Shown one piece after another: positions 34,938 through 43,689 of a stretch of DNA of 64,000 nt. The stretch spans positions 1,188,501 to 1,252,500 of the forward strand of contig NZ_CP073747.1 of assembly GCF_024398015.1 (NCBI RefSeq), in the 5' to 3' direction. This stretch comes from Kordiimonas sp. SCSIO 12610 (lineage in GTDB: Bacteria; Pseudomonadota; Alphaproteobacteria; Sphingomonadales; Kordiimonadaceae). The notes under the pieces are model-generated. The model ran no database searches. It was not told the origin of the DNA and saw nothing but the letters and a program-made list of their open reading frames with translations. The stretch's first letter is position 1. Each line of letters begins with the position of its first letter. Both the position numbers and the translations under genes were made by a program.

Positions 34938-36083
34938 TTAATGTGGTTTGCTTATTGCCGCGGCAAAGCAATTTTCATAAGCGGCCAACATAGTATCAAA
35001 ACTGAAGGTTTCTTGTGCTTTATTTCTATTCTTCGCGCCAATTTCTTTCCCAATGTCCGGGTTATCATACAGTAACTTTAAGTTCCGCGCGATTGCAGTT
35101 GCTGCATGCCCGGTGATGAGGCTTGAATTTTCGCTAGAAACCATGGAAGGGACATCCCCAACCTTTGTGGAAACAATGGGCAAGCCTGATGCCATTGCTT
35201 CTATCACCGAAATCGGCATTTGTTCCGTTTTTGAGGTAAGCGCATATAAATCGAAAGCTGCGAGAATGCGTTCAGGCCTATCGAGCATGCCTGTAAACAC
35301 CACGTGGTTTTCAATATTCAGATCATGAGTGATTTGCTTTAACCGATCACGCTCATTTCCATTTCCGACGATAACCAGTTTTGCGGTTCTTTCGGTATCG
35401 GACGGTATGTTTTGTCTAAATATACTGAAGGCTTCGATCAATTTAGACAGGTTTTTTTCGGGGCGGAGGGCAGCGACGGTCCCGACAATGAAGTCTTGCT
35501 TGCTAAGGCCATACTGTTGCATGCATTCTGCGTCCGGAGCGGCTTGGAAACGGTCAGTATGGATACCATTCGGAATATATTTAGTTTTACTGGGCGTAAT
35601 GAACCAAGACTTATCAGCAGTTTCATAAAGTGTTTTTGAGGGTACTATAACCGTGTTGCACTTCCTGTAGGCCTGTCTTCTGGTTCGTATTCGGCGTGAT
35701 AGTTCCGTTTGTTGTTCTTCAACCCCAAAGCCATCTTGAATATGGATCATGGGGCAAACAGGCATTGCCATGTTGGCGAGGTTCCATTCTACGCTGCCCC
35801 AATTGTAAGTAACCAGTAAATCCGGTTGAATGGCTTTCAAATGTTTTCGAGCCTGAAATCCGGCCTTGATCATATTCGATTTTGGAAATTCAAGGTCAGT
35901 GAGGGCAAACACGTTCTGACGCGTCGAATTTATTAGCTCTATTGCCTCATAATTTTTATCGAGCGCTAATATTGAATGCCTGAATTCACTAAAACCACCA
36001 TTTAAAAGCGCGGCGGTTCTTCGCTGGGCACCACCGATTTCGAAGGAGGGAAAAACATGCAGAATATGAGGGTCGTGTTGCAT
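34938..36083 (-). CDS. GT4-family glycosyltransferase
   Basis: A 381-residue GT-B glycosyltransferase. The N-terminal donor loop is GGAQRRTAALL. The C-terminal domain has GTVAALRPEKNLSKLIEAF, LVIVGNGNERDRL and the E(x7)E-type motif EQMPISVIEAMASGLPIVST, characteristic of family 4. It uses an NDP-sugar to extend a polysaccharide or glycolipid; substrate unknown. It converges on amgK and is divergent from the PepSY gene. No other polysaccharide genes adjoin. Confidence 0.92.
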   Translation of the reverse strand: MQHDPHILHVFPSFEIGGAQRRTAALLNGGFSEFRHSILALDKNYEAIELINSTRQNVFALTDLEFPKSNMIKAGFQARKHLKAIQPDLLVTYNWGSVEWNLANMAMPVCPMIHIQDGFGVEEQQTELSRRIRTRRQAYRKCNTVIVPSKTLYETADKSWFITPSKTKYIPNGIHTDRFQAAPDAECMQQYGLSKQDFIVGTVAALRPEKNLSKLIEAFSIFRQNIPSDTERTAKLVIVGNGNERDRLKQITHDLNIENHVVFTGMLDRPERILAAFDLYALTSKTEQMPISVIEAMASGLPIVSTKVGDVPSMVSSENSSLITGHAATAIARNLKLLYDNPDIGKEIGAKNRNKAQETFSFDTMLAAYENCFAAAISKPH

Positions 36084-36213
36084 TGAATTTATTCGTTTTT
36101 CCTTGATGGCCCTGTCAATTACGACCCGTTAATAAAATCGCTGTAATTCATTACGCGAATATCATATGTTACATCAAACAATGAACACAGAGATGTGACA
36201 AGGCAAAACTAAT

Positions 36214-36230
36214 TGTTCATCAAGCGTTCA
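36214..36230 (+). promoter_or_regulatory. PhoP-like direct-repeat box
   Basis: TGTTCA (36214-36219) and CGTTCA (36225-36230) are spaced by five bases, matching the hexamer-N5-hexamer architecture of PhoP-type response-regulator boxes. It lies 26 bases before the PepSY gene and thus upstream of the PepSY-RR-HK set, suggesting autoregulation. Confidence 0.45.
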
Positions 36231-36255
36231 CTGAAAAATCATTAAGTGTGAAGCT

Positions 36256-36615
36256 ATGTATAAGACAAGTTCAATATATAAAGTTCCTTCTGTGATTACC
36301 TTATTGGCCATGGTTATATTGTCGTCTGCGGTAAGTGCAAACAATGATGTAAACGGAATAGCTTTGGCCTATGACAGCCACGCATTTGATGATGATCATG
36401 ATGATGCATTGAAGGCAATAAAACGCGGTGAAATTCTGTCGTATGACCGAATTAAATCTGTTGCGGAGCGCGAACTTGGAGGAAAAATGGTTGGCGAACG
36501 TCTTCGCCGTACGAACCAGGGTTGGGTTTATGAAGTGCGGGTAAGACGAAACGACGGCAAGGTTGTTTTTGCCATTATTAATGCAGGCAGTGGTAAGGTC
36601 ATTTCCAAAAGGTAA
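36256..36615 (+). CDS. Exported PepSY-domain protein
   Basis: A 119-residue exported protein: leader (VPSVITLLAMVILSSAVSA), then an acidic DDDHDDALKAIKRGEI and a PepSY domain (SYDRIKSVAERELGGKMVGERLR, WVYEVRVRR, VVFAIINAGSGKVI). PepSY proteins inhibit peptidases or modulate sensors in the periplasm. It lies 65 bases before a PhoP/OmpR-type response regulator and its kinase, an arrangement seen in PhoPQ-like systems where the PepSY protein tunes or reports the kinase. Confidence 0.9.
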   Translation: MYKTSSIYKVPSVITLLAMVILSSAVSANNDVNGIALAYDSHAFDDDHDDALKAIKRGEILSYDRIKSVAERELGGKMVGERLRRTNQGWVYEVRVRRNDGKVVFAIINAGSGKVISKR

Positions 36616-36680
36616 CCCGGTTTTGTGGGTGGAAATGATATCATTTGAACCAGATTTGAAGATTTAGAAAGTTATAAGAC

Positions 36681-37343
36681 ATGCGAGTCTTAATTGTTGA
36701 AGATGATGAAACATTGGCAAAGCAAATGATGCAGAGCCTCTCTGACGTTGGGTATGCCGTAGATCATGCTGCGGACGGAGAGGAAGGCCATTTTCTAGGT
36801 GAAACCGAACCTTATGACGCTGTGCTGCTTGACTTGGGCCTGCCGATTATGGACGGCGCAAGCATATTGAAGCGCTGGCGCCGGGAGGGCAAAACCATGC
36901 CGGTGTTGATCCTGACAGCGCGCGATAGCTGGACAGATAAGGTCGAAGGCCTCGATGCTGGCGCAGATGATTATCTAACAAAGCCTTTCATTATGGAAGA
37001 ATTACTGGCACGCTTGCGGGCATTGATCCGCCGCTCTGCTGGGCAAACAAGCCCGGAGTTTACGTGTGGCCCTGTTTTGCTTGATAGCCGTAACGGCCGT
37101 GTAAGTGTGGACGGTAACCCAATCAAATTAACGGCTCAGGAATTTAAGTTGTTATCATATCTTATGCATCATGAAGGTAAGGTGATTTCCAGAACTGAGT
37201 TGACTGAACATATTTATGATCAGGATTTTGACCGGGATTCGAACACAATTGAGGTGTTTGTTAACAGGATCAGAAAAAAACTTGGTGTTTCAATCATTCA
37301 TACGATCCGTGGCTTGGGATATCGACTTGAATGGAATGAATAA
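36681..37343 (+). CDS. OmpR/PhoP-family response regulator
   Basis: A 220-residue response regulator. The receiver domain has the acidic pocket VEDDE, phospho-acceptor Asp51 in LLDLGLP, LTARD and Lys in LTKPF. The C-terminal winged helix (PIKLTAQEFKLLSYL, DRDSNTIEVFVNRIRKKL, IHTIRGLGYRLE) is OmpR type. It is phosphorylated by the kinase encoded next and probably binds the direct-repeat box at 36214-36230. Target genes elsewhere are unknown; PhoP homologues respond to divalent cations or envelope stress. Confidence 0.95.
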   Translation: MRVLIVEDDETLAKQMMQSLSDVGYAVDHAADGEEGHFLGETEPYDAVLLDLGLPIMDGASILKRWRREGKTMPVLILTARDSWTDKVEGLDAGADDYLTKPFIMEELLARLRALIRRSAGQTSPEFTCGPVLLDSRNGRVSVDGNPIKLTAQEFKLLSYLMHHEGKVISRTELTEHIYDQDFDRDSNTIEVFVNRIRKKLGVSIIHTIRGLGYRLEWNE

Positions 37344-37424
37344 GCCTGCACTATAATTTGGCTGATGATATTGGCGAAGCAGAGCACCAAAGGGTAATAG
37401 GGTAGAGTTCTTGCGAGGTCATAG

Positions 37425-38807
37425 TTGATAAGAAATTTAATACATTTCTTAAGAACGGTAACGGGGCGATTGTTGCTGGTTGCGGTGATGGGGTCTGCTG
37501 TGGCTCTGTCCGTTGGCGGCATCACTTTGTCTCGCGCCTTTTCGGACTATCTATTATCTGACGTTGATGCACGTTTGGTGCGGCAATTGGATCTTTTGAT
37601 TGGGGCCAGCCAGCTAAACCGCGACGGCACGCTCGAATTTGTTCGCCCGATTGTCGATGAGCAATTTACCAAGCCATATTCCGGGCTTTACTGGCAGATA
37701 TCTTCTGTAAGTAAACGCCCAAAGCGTTCCCGCTCGCTTTGGGATTTTGAGCTGTCTCCCGATATGTCCAGCCAGGTGTTTGTCCCTGTTTACGCTGAAA
37801 TTATCGGCCCGAATGATCAGCAGTTACGGACAATAGAAGTTGATATTATTCTGCCTGAGGATACGGAAAGTAATATTTACCGGTACACCGTTGCGATTAA
37901 TATGGCAGACCTTAAGGTTGCTTCTGTCCGGTTTAATCAGCTTTTGCTGGTGGCGCTTGGTGCGATCATGCTTTTTGTGGTTGCGACCTATATTTTCCAG
38001 ATCGCGTACGGGCTTTTACCGCTTCGCCGCCTCAGTAAGGCCCTTAGCGATGTAACGGCTGGCGATAAACTTTATCTGGAAGGCGAATGGCCGGAAGACC
38101 TGGACCCTATCGCAGAAGAAGTAAACACATTGATCGATAAGAACCAAAAGCTGGTTGATCGGGCACGTACCCATGTGGGTAATCTGGCGCATGCGCTTAA
38201 AACACCGCTGAGTGTTATTCAAAACGAAGTTGCGGGGGATACATCCGAACAGGCGAAGGTGATCATTAATAATACCCGCATTATCCGCGATCATGTGGAT
38301 CATCATCTCAAGCGTGCGCGGATCGCTGGCGCTATGGGTGGCCCTGGCGTTGATATCAAAGAACGGATTGAAAAACTGATCCGTGCTATTTCAACCATGT
38401 ATGAAAGCAAGCTTCTTGATTTCTCTTTTGAATGTGCGGACGGCCTAAGGTTTGACGGCGAACGCGAAGACTTTGATGAAGTGATGGGGAATATCATCGA
38501 AAATGCGGGCAAGTGGGCGCACTCATGTGTGAAGGTTACTGTCACACCTGTTCAAACTGCGCGCCGTAACCGTAAAACGATTGAAATCAAAATCGAAGAC
38601 GACGGCCCGGGCGTTCCGAAAGAGAAAATGCAAAGCATTTTCGAACGTGGTAAACGGCTTGATGAACAGGTGCCGGGCACTGGGCTTGGCTTATCTATTG
38701 TGCGTGATATTGCGGAAATGTATGAAGGGCATGCCTCCCTCGATACATCAAACATGGGCGGCCTCGCCGTTATCCTCCGCCTTCCTTACAAAGAAATGAT
38801 CGGATAA
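37425..38807 (+). CDS. Sensor histidine kinase (PhoQ/FeuQ-like)
   Basis: A 460-residue membrane kinase: transmembrane helices at about residues 13-35 and 165-188 bound a periplasmic sensor domain, followed by HAMP, a HisKA with His256 in LAHALKTPLSV, and a HATPase with NIIENAGKW, DDGPGVP and GTGLGLSIV. Start is a TTG at 37425 with GAGG 6 bases upstream; the next ATG would cut the first helix. It is encoded 81 bases after the response regulator and forms its cognate pair, likely sensing envelope ions or peptides. Confidence 0.93.
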   Translation: MIRNLIHFLRTVTGRLLLVAVMGSAVALSVGGITLSRAFSDYLLSDVDARLVRQLDLLIGASQLNRDGTLEFVRPIVDEQFTKPYSGLYWQISSVSKRPKRSRSLWDFELSPDMSSQVFVPVYAEIIGPNDQQLRTIEVDIILPEDTESNIYRYTVAINMADLKVASVRFNQLLLVALGAIMLFVVATYIFQIAYGLLPLRRLSKALSDVTAGDKLYLEGEWPEDLDPIAEEVNTLIDKNQKLVDRARTHVGNLAHALKTPLSVIQNEVAGDTSEQAKVIINNTRIIRDHVDHHLKRARIAGAMGGPGVDIKERIEKLIRAISTMYESKLLDFSFECADGLRFDGEREDFDEVMGNIIENAGKWAHSCVKVTVTPVQTARRNRKTIEIKIEDDGPGVPKEKMQSIFERGKRLDEQVPGTGLGLSIVRDIAEMYEGHASLDTSNMGGLAVILRLPYKEMIG

Positions 38808-38815
38808 GCAGGAAA

Positions 38816-39217
38816 CTATTGTCTGCGTCCTGCCTGAATACCCGCAAACACAAGGCAAAACCATCCGACCATAAGGAATAGTCCGCCAATTGGTGTGATC
38901 CAGTGAAAGGGACCAAGGCTGCCTTCACCCATGAAAACTCGCCAATAGAGACTGCATGAAAACCCGAGAATACCAGCTTGATAAAAAATTGCGGCCCATT
39001 TCGCGGATGCTTGATCACTTACTTTGAGAAACAGTGCTGCACCAAGCATTGCAAGGGCATGAAACATATGGAAATTTGTTGCTGTGTCGAAAAAACTTTG
39101 ACTTGCGTCGCTAATATCAGCGGGAAGGGCATGGGCGCCAACCGCGCTTAAGGCAGTGGCGATAAGGCCATTAAACGCCGATAGTGCGATCAAATAGTCA
39201 GCAACTGGCTTTTGCAC
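38816..39217 (-). CDS. DUF423 membrane protein
   Basis: A 133-residue protein with four hydrophobic helices. It carries the DUF423 pattern: SAFNGLIATALSAVGAHAL, ATNFHMFHALAML, GILGFSCSLYWRVF and ITPIGGLFLMVGW. Function unknown across the family. Start is a GTG at 39217 with GGAG 9 bases upstream. It converges on the histidine-kinase gene (8 bases between stops). Confidence 0.9.
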   Translation of the reverse strand: MQKPVADYLIALSAFNGLIATALSAVGAHALPADISDASQSFFDTATNFHMFHALAMLGAALFLKVSDQASAKWAAIFYQAGILGFSCSLYWRVFMGEGSLGPFHWITPIGGLFLMVGWFCLVFAGIQAGRRQ

Positions 39218-39249
39218 GTTAACTTACTCCAAAATGGTGTTCACAAAAA

Positions 39250-39308
39250 TGTTAGGGTGTAGCTTTTTACCCCTAACAGCTTGATCCTGTTATCACCCTA
39301 AGGTTAGG
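39250..39308 (+). promoter_or_regulatory. Leader with mutually exclusive hairpins before ggt
   Basis: Segment A (TGTTAGGGTG, 39250-39259) can pair with B (CCCTAACA, 39271-39278) or with C (CACCCTAA, 39294-39301). B can also pair with the start of C (TAACAG 39274-39279 with CTGTTA 39287-39292), and C with D (TTAGG, 39304-39308) weakly. Overlapping alternatives of this kind are typical of attenuators or riboswitch expression platforms. It ends 41 bases before the ggt start. Confidence 0.35.
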
Positions 39309-39349
39309 TTGTTTTCAAGATATTTTGTCAGATATGAAGGGGTAGGGGT

Positions 39350-41239
39350 ATGAAGAACATAATTACAAATATCAAACATTCTGTTTCGGTGGCGGTGCTG
39401 TTGGTCGCGGTTACGGCCTGTGGTGACGTGAATAATACAGGTGAAACGTCATCAGATAATTCAACGCTTCAGGATGCTGGATCAGTTGATCAAAGCCGCT
39501 TGTCTGAAATTAAGGCGCAACTGCGTGAAGACAATCGAGGCGATAGGGTCACAGGCAACCTTTGGGCAACCCGAAGTGCTGTGCACGGTGTGAACGGCAT
39601 GGCGGCTACGTCGCACCCGCTCGCAAGCCAGATCGCGATCGATGTTTTAAAAGGCGGCGGTAATGCCGTGGATGCTGCTATTGCGGCGAATGCGGCCCTC
39701 GGCTTGATGGAGCCAACAGGTAACGGCATTGGCGGCGATTTGTTTGCAATCGTTTGGGACCCCAAAACTGAAAAACTATACGGGCTTAATGCGTCTGGTA
39801 GGTCAGCAGCAGGTCGTGATCTTGATCAGATGAAAGCAGCAATCAAGGCGAAGGTTGAAAATGGTCAGGTAACAAATGGCGAAGAAATCCCGAGTTGGGG
39901 ATCGCTTCCGATTTCTGTGCCGGGTGCGGTTGATGGCTGGTTTATGCTTCATGAACGTTTTGGTGCCCAATCCATGGCTGACAACCTTGCCCCAACGATC
40001 AGATACGCCCGTGAAGGGCACCCTGTTGGTCAAACCATCGCCTTCTATATGGAAGGGTACCGCGCGCGTTATGAACGCCACGCTAAAACGGGTTTAATCG
40101 AAGAATTGGATAATTATCGCAGTACCTATTTAATCGATGGGAAAGCGCCCGTTGAAGGCCAGCTTTTCAAAAATCCTGATCTTGCTAACACGTTAGAGAA
40201 AATTGCAAAGGGTGGCCGTGATGTTTTCTATAAGGGCGAAATTGCAGATACAATCGACGCCTATTTTAAACGTATTGGCGGCGACCTGCGGAAAACCGAC
40301 TTTGAAAATCATAAAGGGAACTGGATCGAGCCAGTTTCTGTGAATTACCGTGGGTATGATGTTTGGGAATTACCGCCAAACGGGCAGGGCATTGCGGCCC
40401 TTCAGATGCTGAATATTCTTGAGGGATATGACATCGCCTCAATGGGATCAAATTCTGCGGATTATCTTCATGTATCCACCGAAGCCAAAAAGCTGGCGTT
40501 TGAGGACCGAGCACGTTTTTACGCGGACCCTGATTATCAAACGATCGATCTGGATTATATTCTGTCTGATGAATATGCGGACAAGCGCCGTGAGCTGATC
40601 AGCATGGAAACGGCGATGGAACAGGTCGAACACGGTGATCCGAAATTGATCGAAGGGGACACCATTTATATGACGGTTGCCGATAAGGACGGCATGATGG
40701 TTTCGCTCATTCAGTCAAATTACCGGGGAATGGGGTCTGGTCTTGTTGCTGATGGCCTTGGATTTATTTTTCAGGATCGCGGTGCCCAATATTCACTGAC
40801 CGAAGGGCATCCAAACGTTTATGCACCGAACAAGCGCCCGTTCCACACCATTATACCAGCCTTTATGACAAAAGACGGCGAACCCATTATGAGTTTTGGC
40901 CTGATGGGCGGCGCTATGCAGCCACAGGGGCACACGCAGATCGTTGTGAACCTTGTTGATTTTGGTATGACCGTTCAGGATGCGGGTGATGTAGCGCGCT
41001 ATCACCATAAGGGGTCTACCGCTGTTACGTGGCAGGGACGCATGCAGGACGGCGGAACTCTGGAACTTGAAAGCGGCGTAAGGGGTGATGTGGTGGAAGA
41101 GCTTATGCGCCGCGGCCATAAGATTGAGATTACATCAGGACCGTTTGGGGGATATCAGGCGATTTGGCGCGACCCAAAAACAGGCGTTTATTGGGGCGCT
41201 TCTGAAATGCGTAAGGACGGCATGGCCATCGGTTATTAG
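39350..41239 (+). CDS. ggt: Gamma-glutamyltransferase lipoprotein
   Basis: A 629-residue GGT with a lipoprotein leader (lipobox VTACG), so it is likely tethered in the periplasm. The family features GGNAVDAAIAANAALG, EPTGNGIGGDLFAIVW and GLNASGRSAAG are present. Thr438 in GDTIYMTVAD aligns with the autoprocessing nucleophile that splits the precursor into two subunits. GGT removes the gamma-glutamyl group of glutathione and related amides. A 5-oxoprolinase-type gene in the same window (48993-52580) may act in the same salvage route. GGGTAGGGG lies before the ATG. Confidence 0.95.
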   Translation: MKNIITNIKHSVSVAVLLVAVTACGDVNNTGETSSDNSTLQDAGSVDQSRLSEIKAQLREDNRGDRVTGNLWATRSAVHGVNGMAATSHPLASQIAIDVLKGGGNAVDAAIAANAALGLMEPTGNGIGGDLFAIVWDPKTEKLYGLNASGRSAAGRDLDQMKAAIKAKVENGQVTNGEEIPSWGSLPISVPGAVDGWFMLHERFGAQSMADNLAPTIRYAREGHPVGQTIAFYMEGYRARYERHAKTGLIEELDNYRSTYLIDGKAPVEGQLFKNPDLANTLEKIAKGGRDVFYKGEIADTIDAYFKRIGGDLRKTDFENHKGNWIEPVSVNYRGYDVWELPPNGQGIAALQMLNILEGYDIASMGSNSADYLHVSTEAKKLAFEDRARFYADPDYQTIDLDYILSDEYADKRRELISMETAMEQVEHGDPKLIEGDTIYMTVADKDGMMVSLIQSNYRGMGSGLVADGLGFIFQDRGAQYSLTEGHPNVYAPNKRPFHTIIPAFMTKDGEPIMSFGLMGGAMQPQGHTQIVVNLVDFGMTVQDAGDVARYHHKGSTAVTWQGRMQDGGTLELESGVRGDVVEELMRRGHKIEITSGPFGGYQAIWRDPKTGVYWGASEMRKDGMAIGY

Positions 41240-41259
41240 AATATTTTACTGGGGGGAAT

Positions 41260-42966
41260 ATGAAAATTGTAACTGAATATGGAAAGGTCAACCACGGCCT
41301 TTCCAAATCCTTGTTAGTAATAGCATTAGTTTATCTAGCCATAACCGTTCTTGTACCGTTTTTTGGTCCATTCGTACCGATAGCTATTCACAGTATTATC
41401 TGTGTCCTATTGCTTTTACTACGGTTTTATTTCGTAAAATCACCGTATTCAGAGTCCCGAATTAATTCGTTGTCCTTGATCATAATTGATGCAATTGGGC
41501 TTTGGATAATATCGGTTATAACCATCATTGTAACTGGTGAAATGGTTCTCAGGTTTCATTCAGATAATTGGCTGTTTCTTTGCTTTCTTCCTATCCTCTT
41601 TGTAACGTGGTGGTCCGCAACCCAAAAAGAAAAATATACAGATGCTATTACTGCCAAGAATGAGGAGGAGCAGGCTTGCTGGGAGGATGAGTATAGCGAA
41701 GGTGACTATTTATCTGAGGTTTCTAAACAAAACATAGCGGCCGAGTTCAAAGGAGCATTTACAACTGCAAAATACACTTTCTTGTATGTGTTTTTGCTTA
41801 TGGCGATCATCGTCATTTCATTCAGATACTATTATTACATCCGCGCAGCGATCATTGATATGGATGTTTGGTCGATCACGAAATTCTTCTTCTTTGTCTT
41901 TGATGTTAAAAGTGAAGTCACTATTCGTCTTATCGTGACACCAATCATTTTGGCGACGATTTACTTTCTTTGGCAAATTTGTCGTACCGTTAGAAGTTGG
42001 TGGATTGTTCGAAGCGAAATTGATGTAAATCGTGAACTATCATCGATTGAAGTTAAGTTTATTGATGAGTGTTATTGTAAGATTGAAGAGTATCTCTCAA
42101 ACAAGAAGTATCCAAGTTATACAAACTGGTTATTTATACCATGGGTGATAATATACGCTTTGTTGGCAGGAAGCGTTATTTACTTAGGATTCTATGAGGG
42201 TAGTTTTGGCCGTGCATTTTTTAGAGGCATGCGCACTGTAGAATATACTTGGTCAATATATTTGGATGATGTAGGTGTGTTTGAATTATTTTCCGTTTTT
42301 GCGGGCATATTCATTTCGACATCAATTTGCTGGATCTTTGCGAGGAAATATAACGATATACATGAAAAAAGCATCCTTGATACAATCACGAATAATGGCA
42401 CTGAGGAAGAATGGCTGATTGCGATTGGAAATCGAATTGCGTTGGATGTAAGACGAAAAAGATTGAATATCGGTATGGAATTTTCGCCGAGCGGTTATAT
42501 CCAATCTCAGTCCAGCAGGTACCGAAAGTTTTTTGATACGATTTCGGTGATTTGTGTTTTAGTTTCGCTGGTGTTTTGGGCAATGGACCGCAGGAGCTAT
42601 AGTTTATTCACTCCTGACTTTTATCGGACTGTATCCTATTGGACAGGTGAAGTTTACGAAGGTAAATATACTGATATTGTAGAAGCTCGGGTCGAATGCC
42701 GAATTGGCAAAAAGAATAAATTTACAATTGAATACAGCTTGTTTGACCTGAACGGTAAAGAATTTTCAGTTATTAATTACTCCACACCTAGAGAAATGAA
42801 ATCAGGGTTGAAAAACACCTTGCCCAATCTCATAAAATTAGATCAGTTGTTAGCCCAGATGCAAATTCCCAAAGCCGTATATTTTTCAGACAAAACAGAA
42901 TGCGCCAAAAAAATGCGAGGATCTGTAGCCGGGTCTTATTACAGATTTTTTGAAGTCAAAGAGTAA
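41260..42966 (+). CDS. Uncharacterised polytopic membrane protein
   Basis: A 568-residue protein I do not recognise. About nine hydrophobic segments are visible (near residues 17-36, 38-58, 70-92, 100-118, 165-185, 225-245, 295-315, 345-368 and 425-445), with a soluble C-terminal region of about 120 residues. No transporter signature or catalytic motif is apparent. It starts at an ATG after GGGGGGAA, 20 bases after ggt, so it may be co-transcribed. Base composition is clearly more AT-rich than ggt, hinting at recent acquisition. Function unknown. Confidence 0.8.
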   Translation: MKIVTEYGKVNHGLSKSLLVIALVYLAITVLVPFFGPFVPIAIHSIICVLLLLLRFYFVKSPYSESRINSLSLIIIDAIGLWIISVITIIVTGEMVLRFHSDNWLFLCFLPILFVTWWSATQKEKYTDAITAKNEEEQACWEDEYSEGDYLSEVSKQNIAAEFKGAFTTAKYTFLYVFLLMAIIVISFRYYYYIRAAIIDMDVWSITKFFFFVFDVKSEVTIRLIVTPIILATIYFLWQICRTVRSWWIVRSEIDVNRELSSIEVKFIDECYCKIEEYLSNKKYPSYTNWLFIPWVIIYALLAGSVIYLGFYEGSFGRAFFRGMRTVEYTWSIYLDDVGVFELFSVFAGIFISTSICWIFARKYNDIHEKSILDTITNNGTEEEWLIAIGNRIALDVRRKRLNIGMEFSPSGYIQSQSSRYRKFFDTISVICVLVSLVFWAMDRRSYSLFTPDFYRTVSYWTGEVYEGKYTDIVEARVECRIGKKNKFTIEYSLFDLNGKEFSVINYSTPREMKSGLKNTLPNLIKLDQLLAQMQIPKAVYFSDKTECAKKMRGSVAGSYYRFFEVKE

Positions 42967-43124
42967 GTCTGCAGGGATGGAAAAATTACCATCCCCGCAG
43001 TTATCAAATAAAAAGGTGTTGGTACCACGTAGTGCCCAAGGGGAGATCGAACACCATGTACAAGGATCGTTTTAACAAGCGATATCTTCAGGGAAGAGAC
43101 TCGAATATCGCTTAACGAACGTTG
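42967..43124. other. Hairpin-rich intergenic region
   Basis: Several inverted repeats fill this convergent gap. CTGCAGGGATGG (42969-42980) pairs with CCATCCCCGCAG (42989-43000, one mismatch) and may terminate the membrane-protein gene. GGTGTT (43015-43020) with AACACC (43050-43055) encloses GGTAC/GTGCC and CCC/GGG hairpins. AAGCGATAT (43077-43085) pairs with ATATCGCTT (43105-43113). A structured RNA is possible on either strand. Confidence 0.35.
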
Positions 43125-43562
43125 CTAAGGCACCAACACAATCGGTATGCCCACTGTGTGAGCCAGGCTGTTGGATACGCTTCCAAGCACAAGGTCACTG
43201 ATGCGCGAGCGACCACGGCGGCCAGCGAAGAACATATCCGCCTTATCTTTCTTGATCTGTTCACGAATAACTTCGACAGGGTGACCCCAATAATATTCAC
43301 CAACAATCGGTACACCGCTATCATTAAAGCGAGCGATTACAGGAGCGAGGATATCATCCTTGGCTTCGCGTTCCTGTTCTTTGCGCATTTCGGGAATATA
43401 GTCGTATTCCATCGCATTCACGAACTGAAATCCTGAATAGGATATTACGGTCATAAATTTTACAGATGCGCCAGTCTGTTTCGCAAGCTTAACAGCCCAT
43501 TCTGCGGCACGGTCACTCCACTCACTACCGTCAAGGGCGACCATATAAATCGGTTTTTTCAT
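43125..43562 (-). CDS. Universal stress protein (UspA family)
   Basis: A 145-residue single-domain Usp: MVALDGSEWSDRAAEWAVKLA at the start, FAGRRGRSRISDLVLGSVSNSLAHTVGIPIVLV at the end with the GxxGx9GSVS-type ATP-binding signature. It binds ATP and responds to stress. A TTGAC-N4-GTCAA element lies 60-73 bases upstream, resembling Fnr/Crp-family sites that control usp genes in other proteobacteria. Confidence 0.93.
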   Translation of the reverse strand: MKKPIYMVALDGSEWSDRAAEWAVKLAKQTGASVKFMTVISYSGFQFVNAMEYDYIPEMRKEQEREAKDDILAPVIARFNDSGVPIVGEYYWGHPVEVIREQIKKDKADMFFAGRRGRSRISDLVLGSVSNSLAHTVGIPIVLVP

Positions 43563-43621
43563 CGCTTAATCTCCCTACTGTCTTGATAGGAGATTTATAA
43601 AACAACTCGTTTCTTATTTTT

Positions 43622-43635
43622 TTGACTCTTGTCAA
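43622..43635. promoter_or_regulatory. Fnr/Crp-type palindrome upstream of usp
   Basis: TTGACTCTTGTCAA is a palindrome of the form TTGAC-N4-GTCAA, close to the Fnr box TTGAT-N4-ATCAA. It lies about 60 bases before the usp start. A second dyad TGACA-N3-TGTCA lies at 43645-43657. Confidence 0.45.
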
Positions 43636-43689
43636 AAAGTTGAATGACAAAGTGTCACAGGTTGCATTTTGATCAAGAGAAGGAGAAAC

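Noticed and set aside
39250..39308. Telomere-like TTAGGG repeats
   Set aside because: The TTAGG/CCTAA motifs are few, in both orientations and fit RNA pairing; no tandem array exists.
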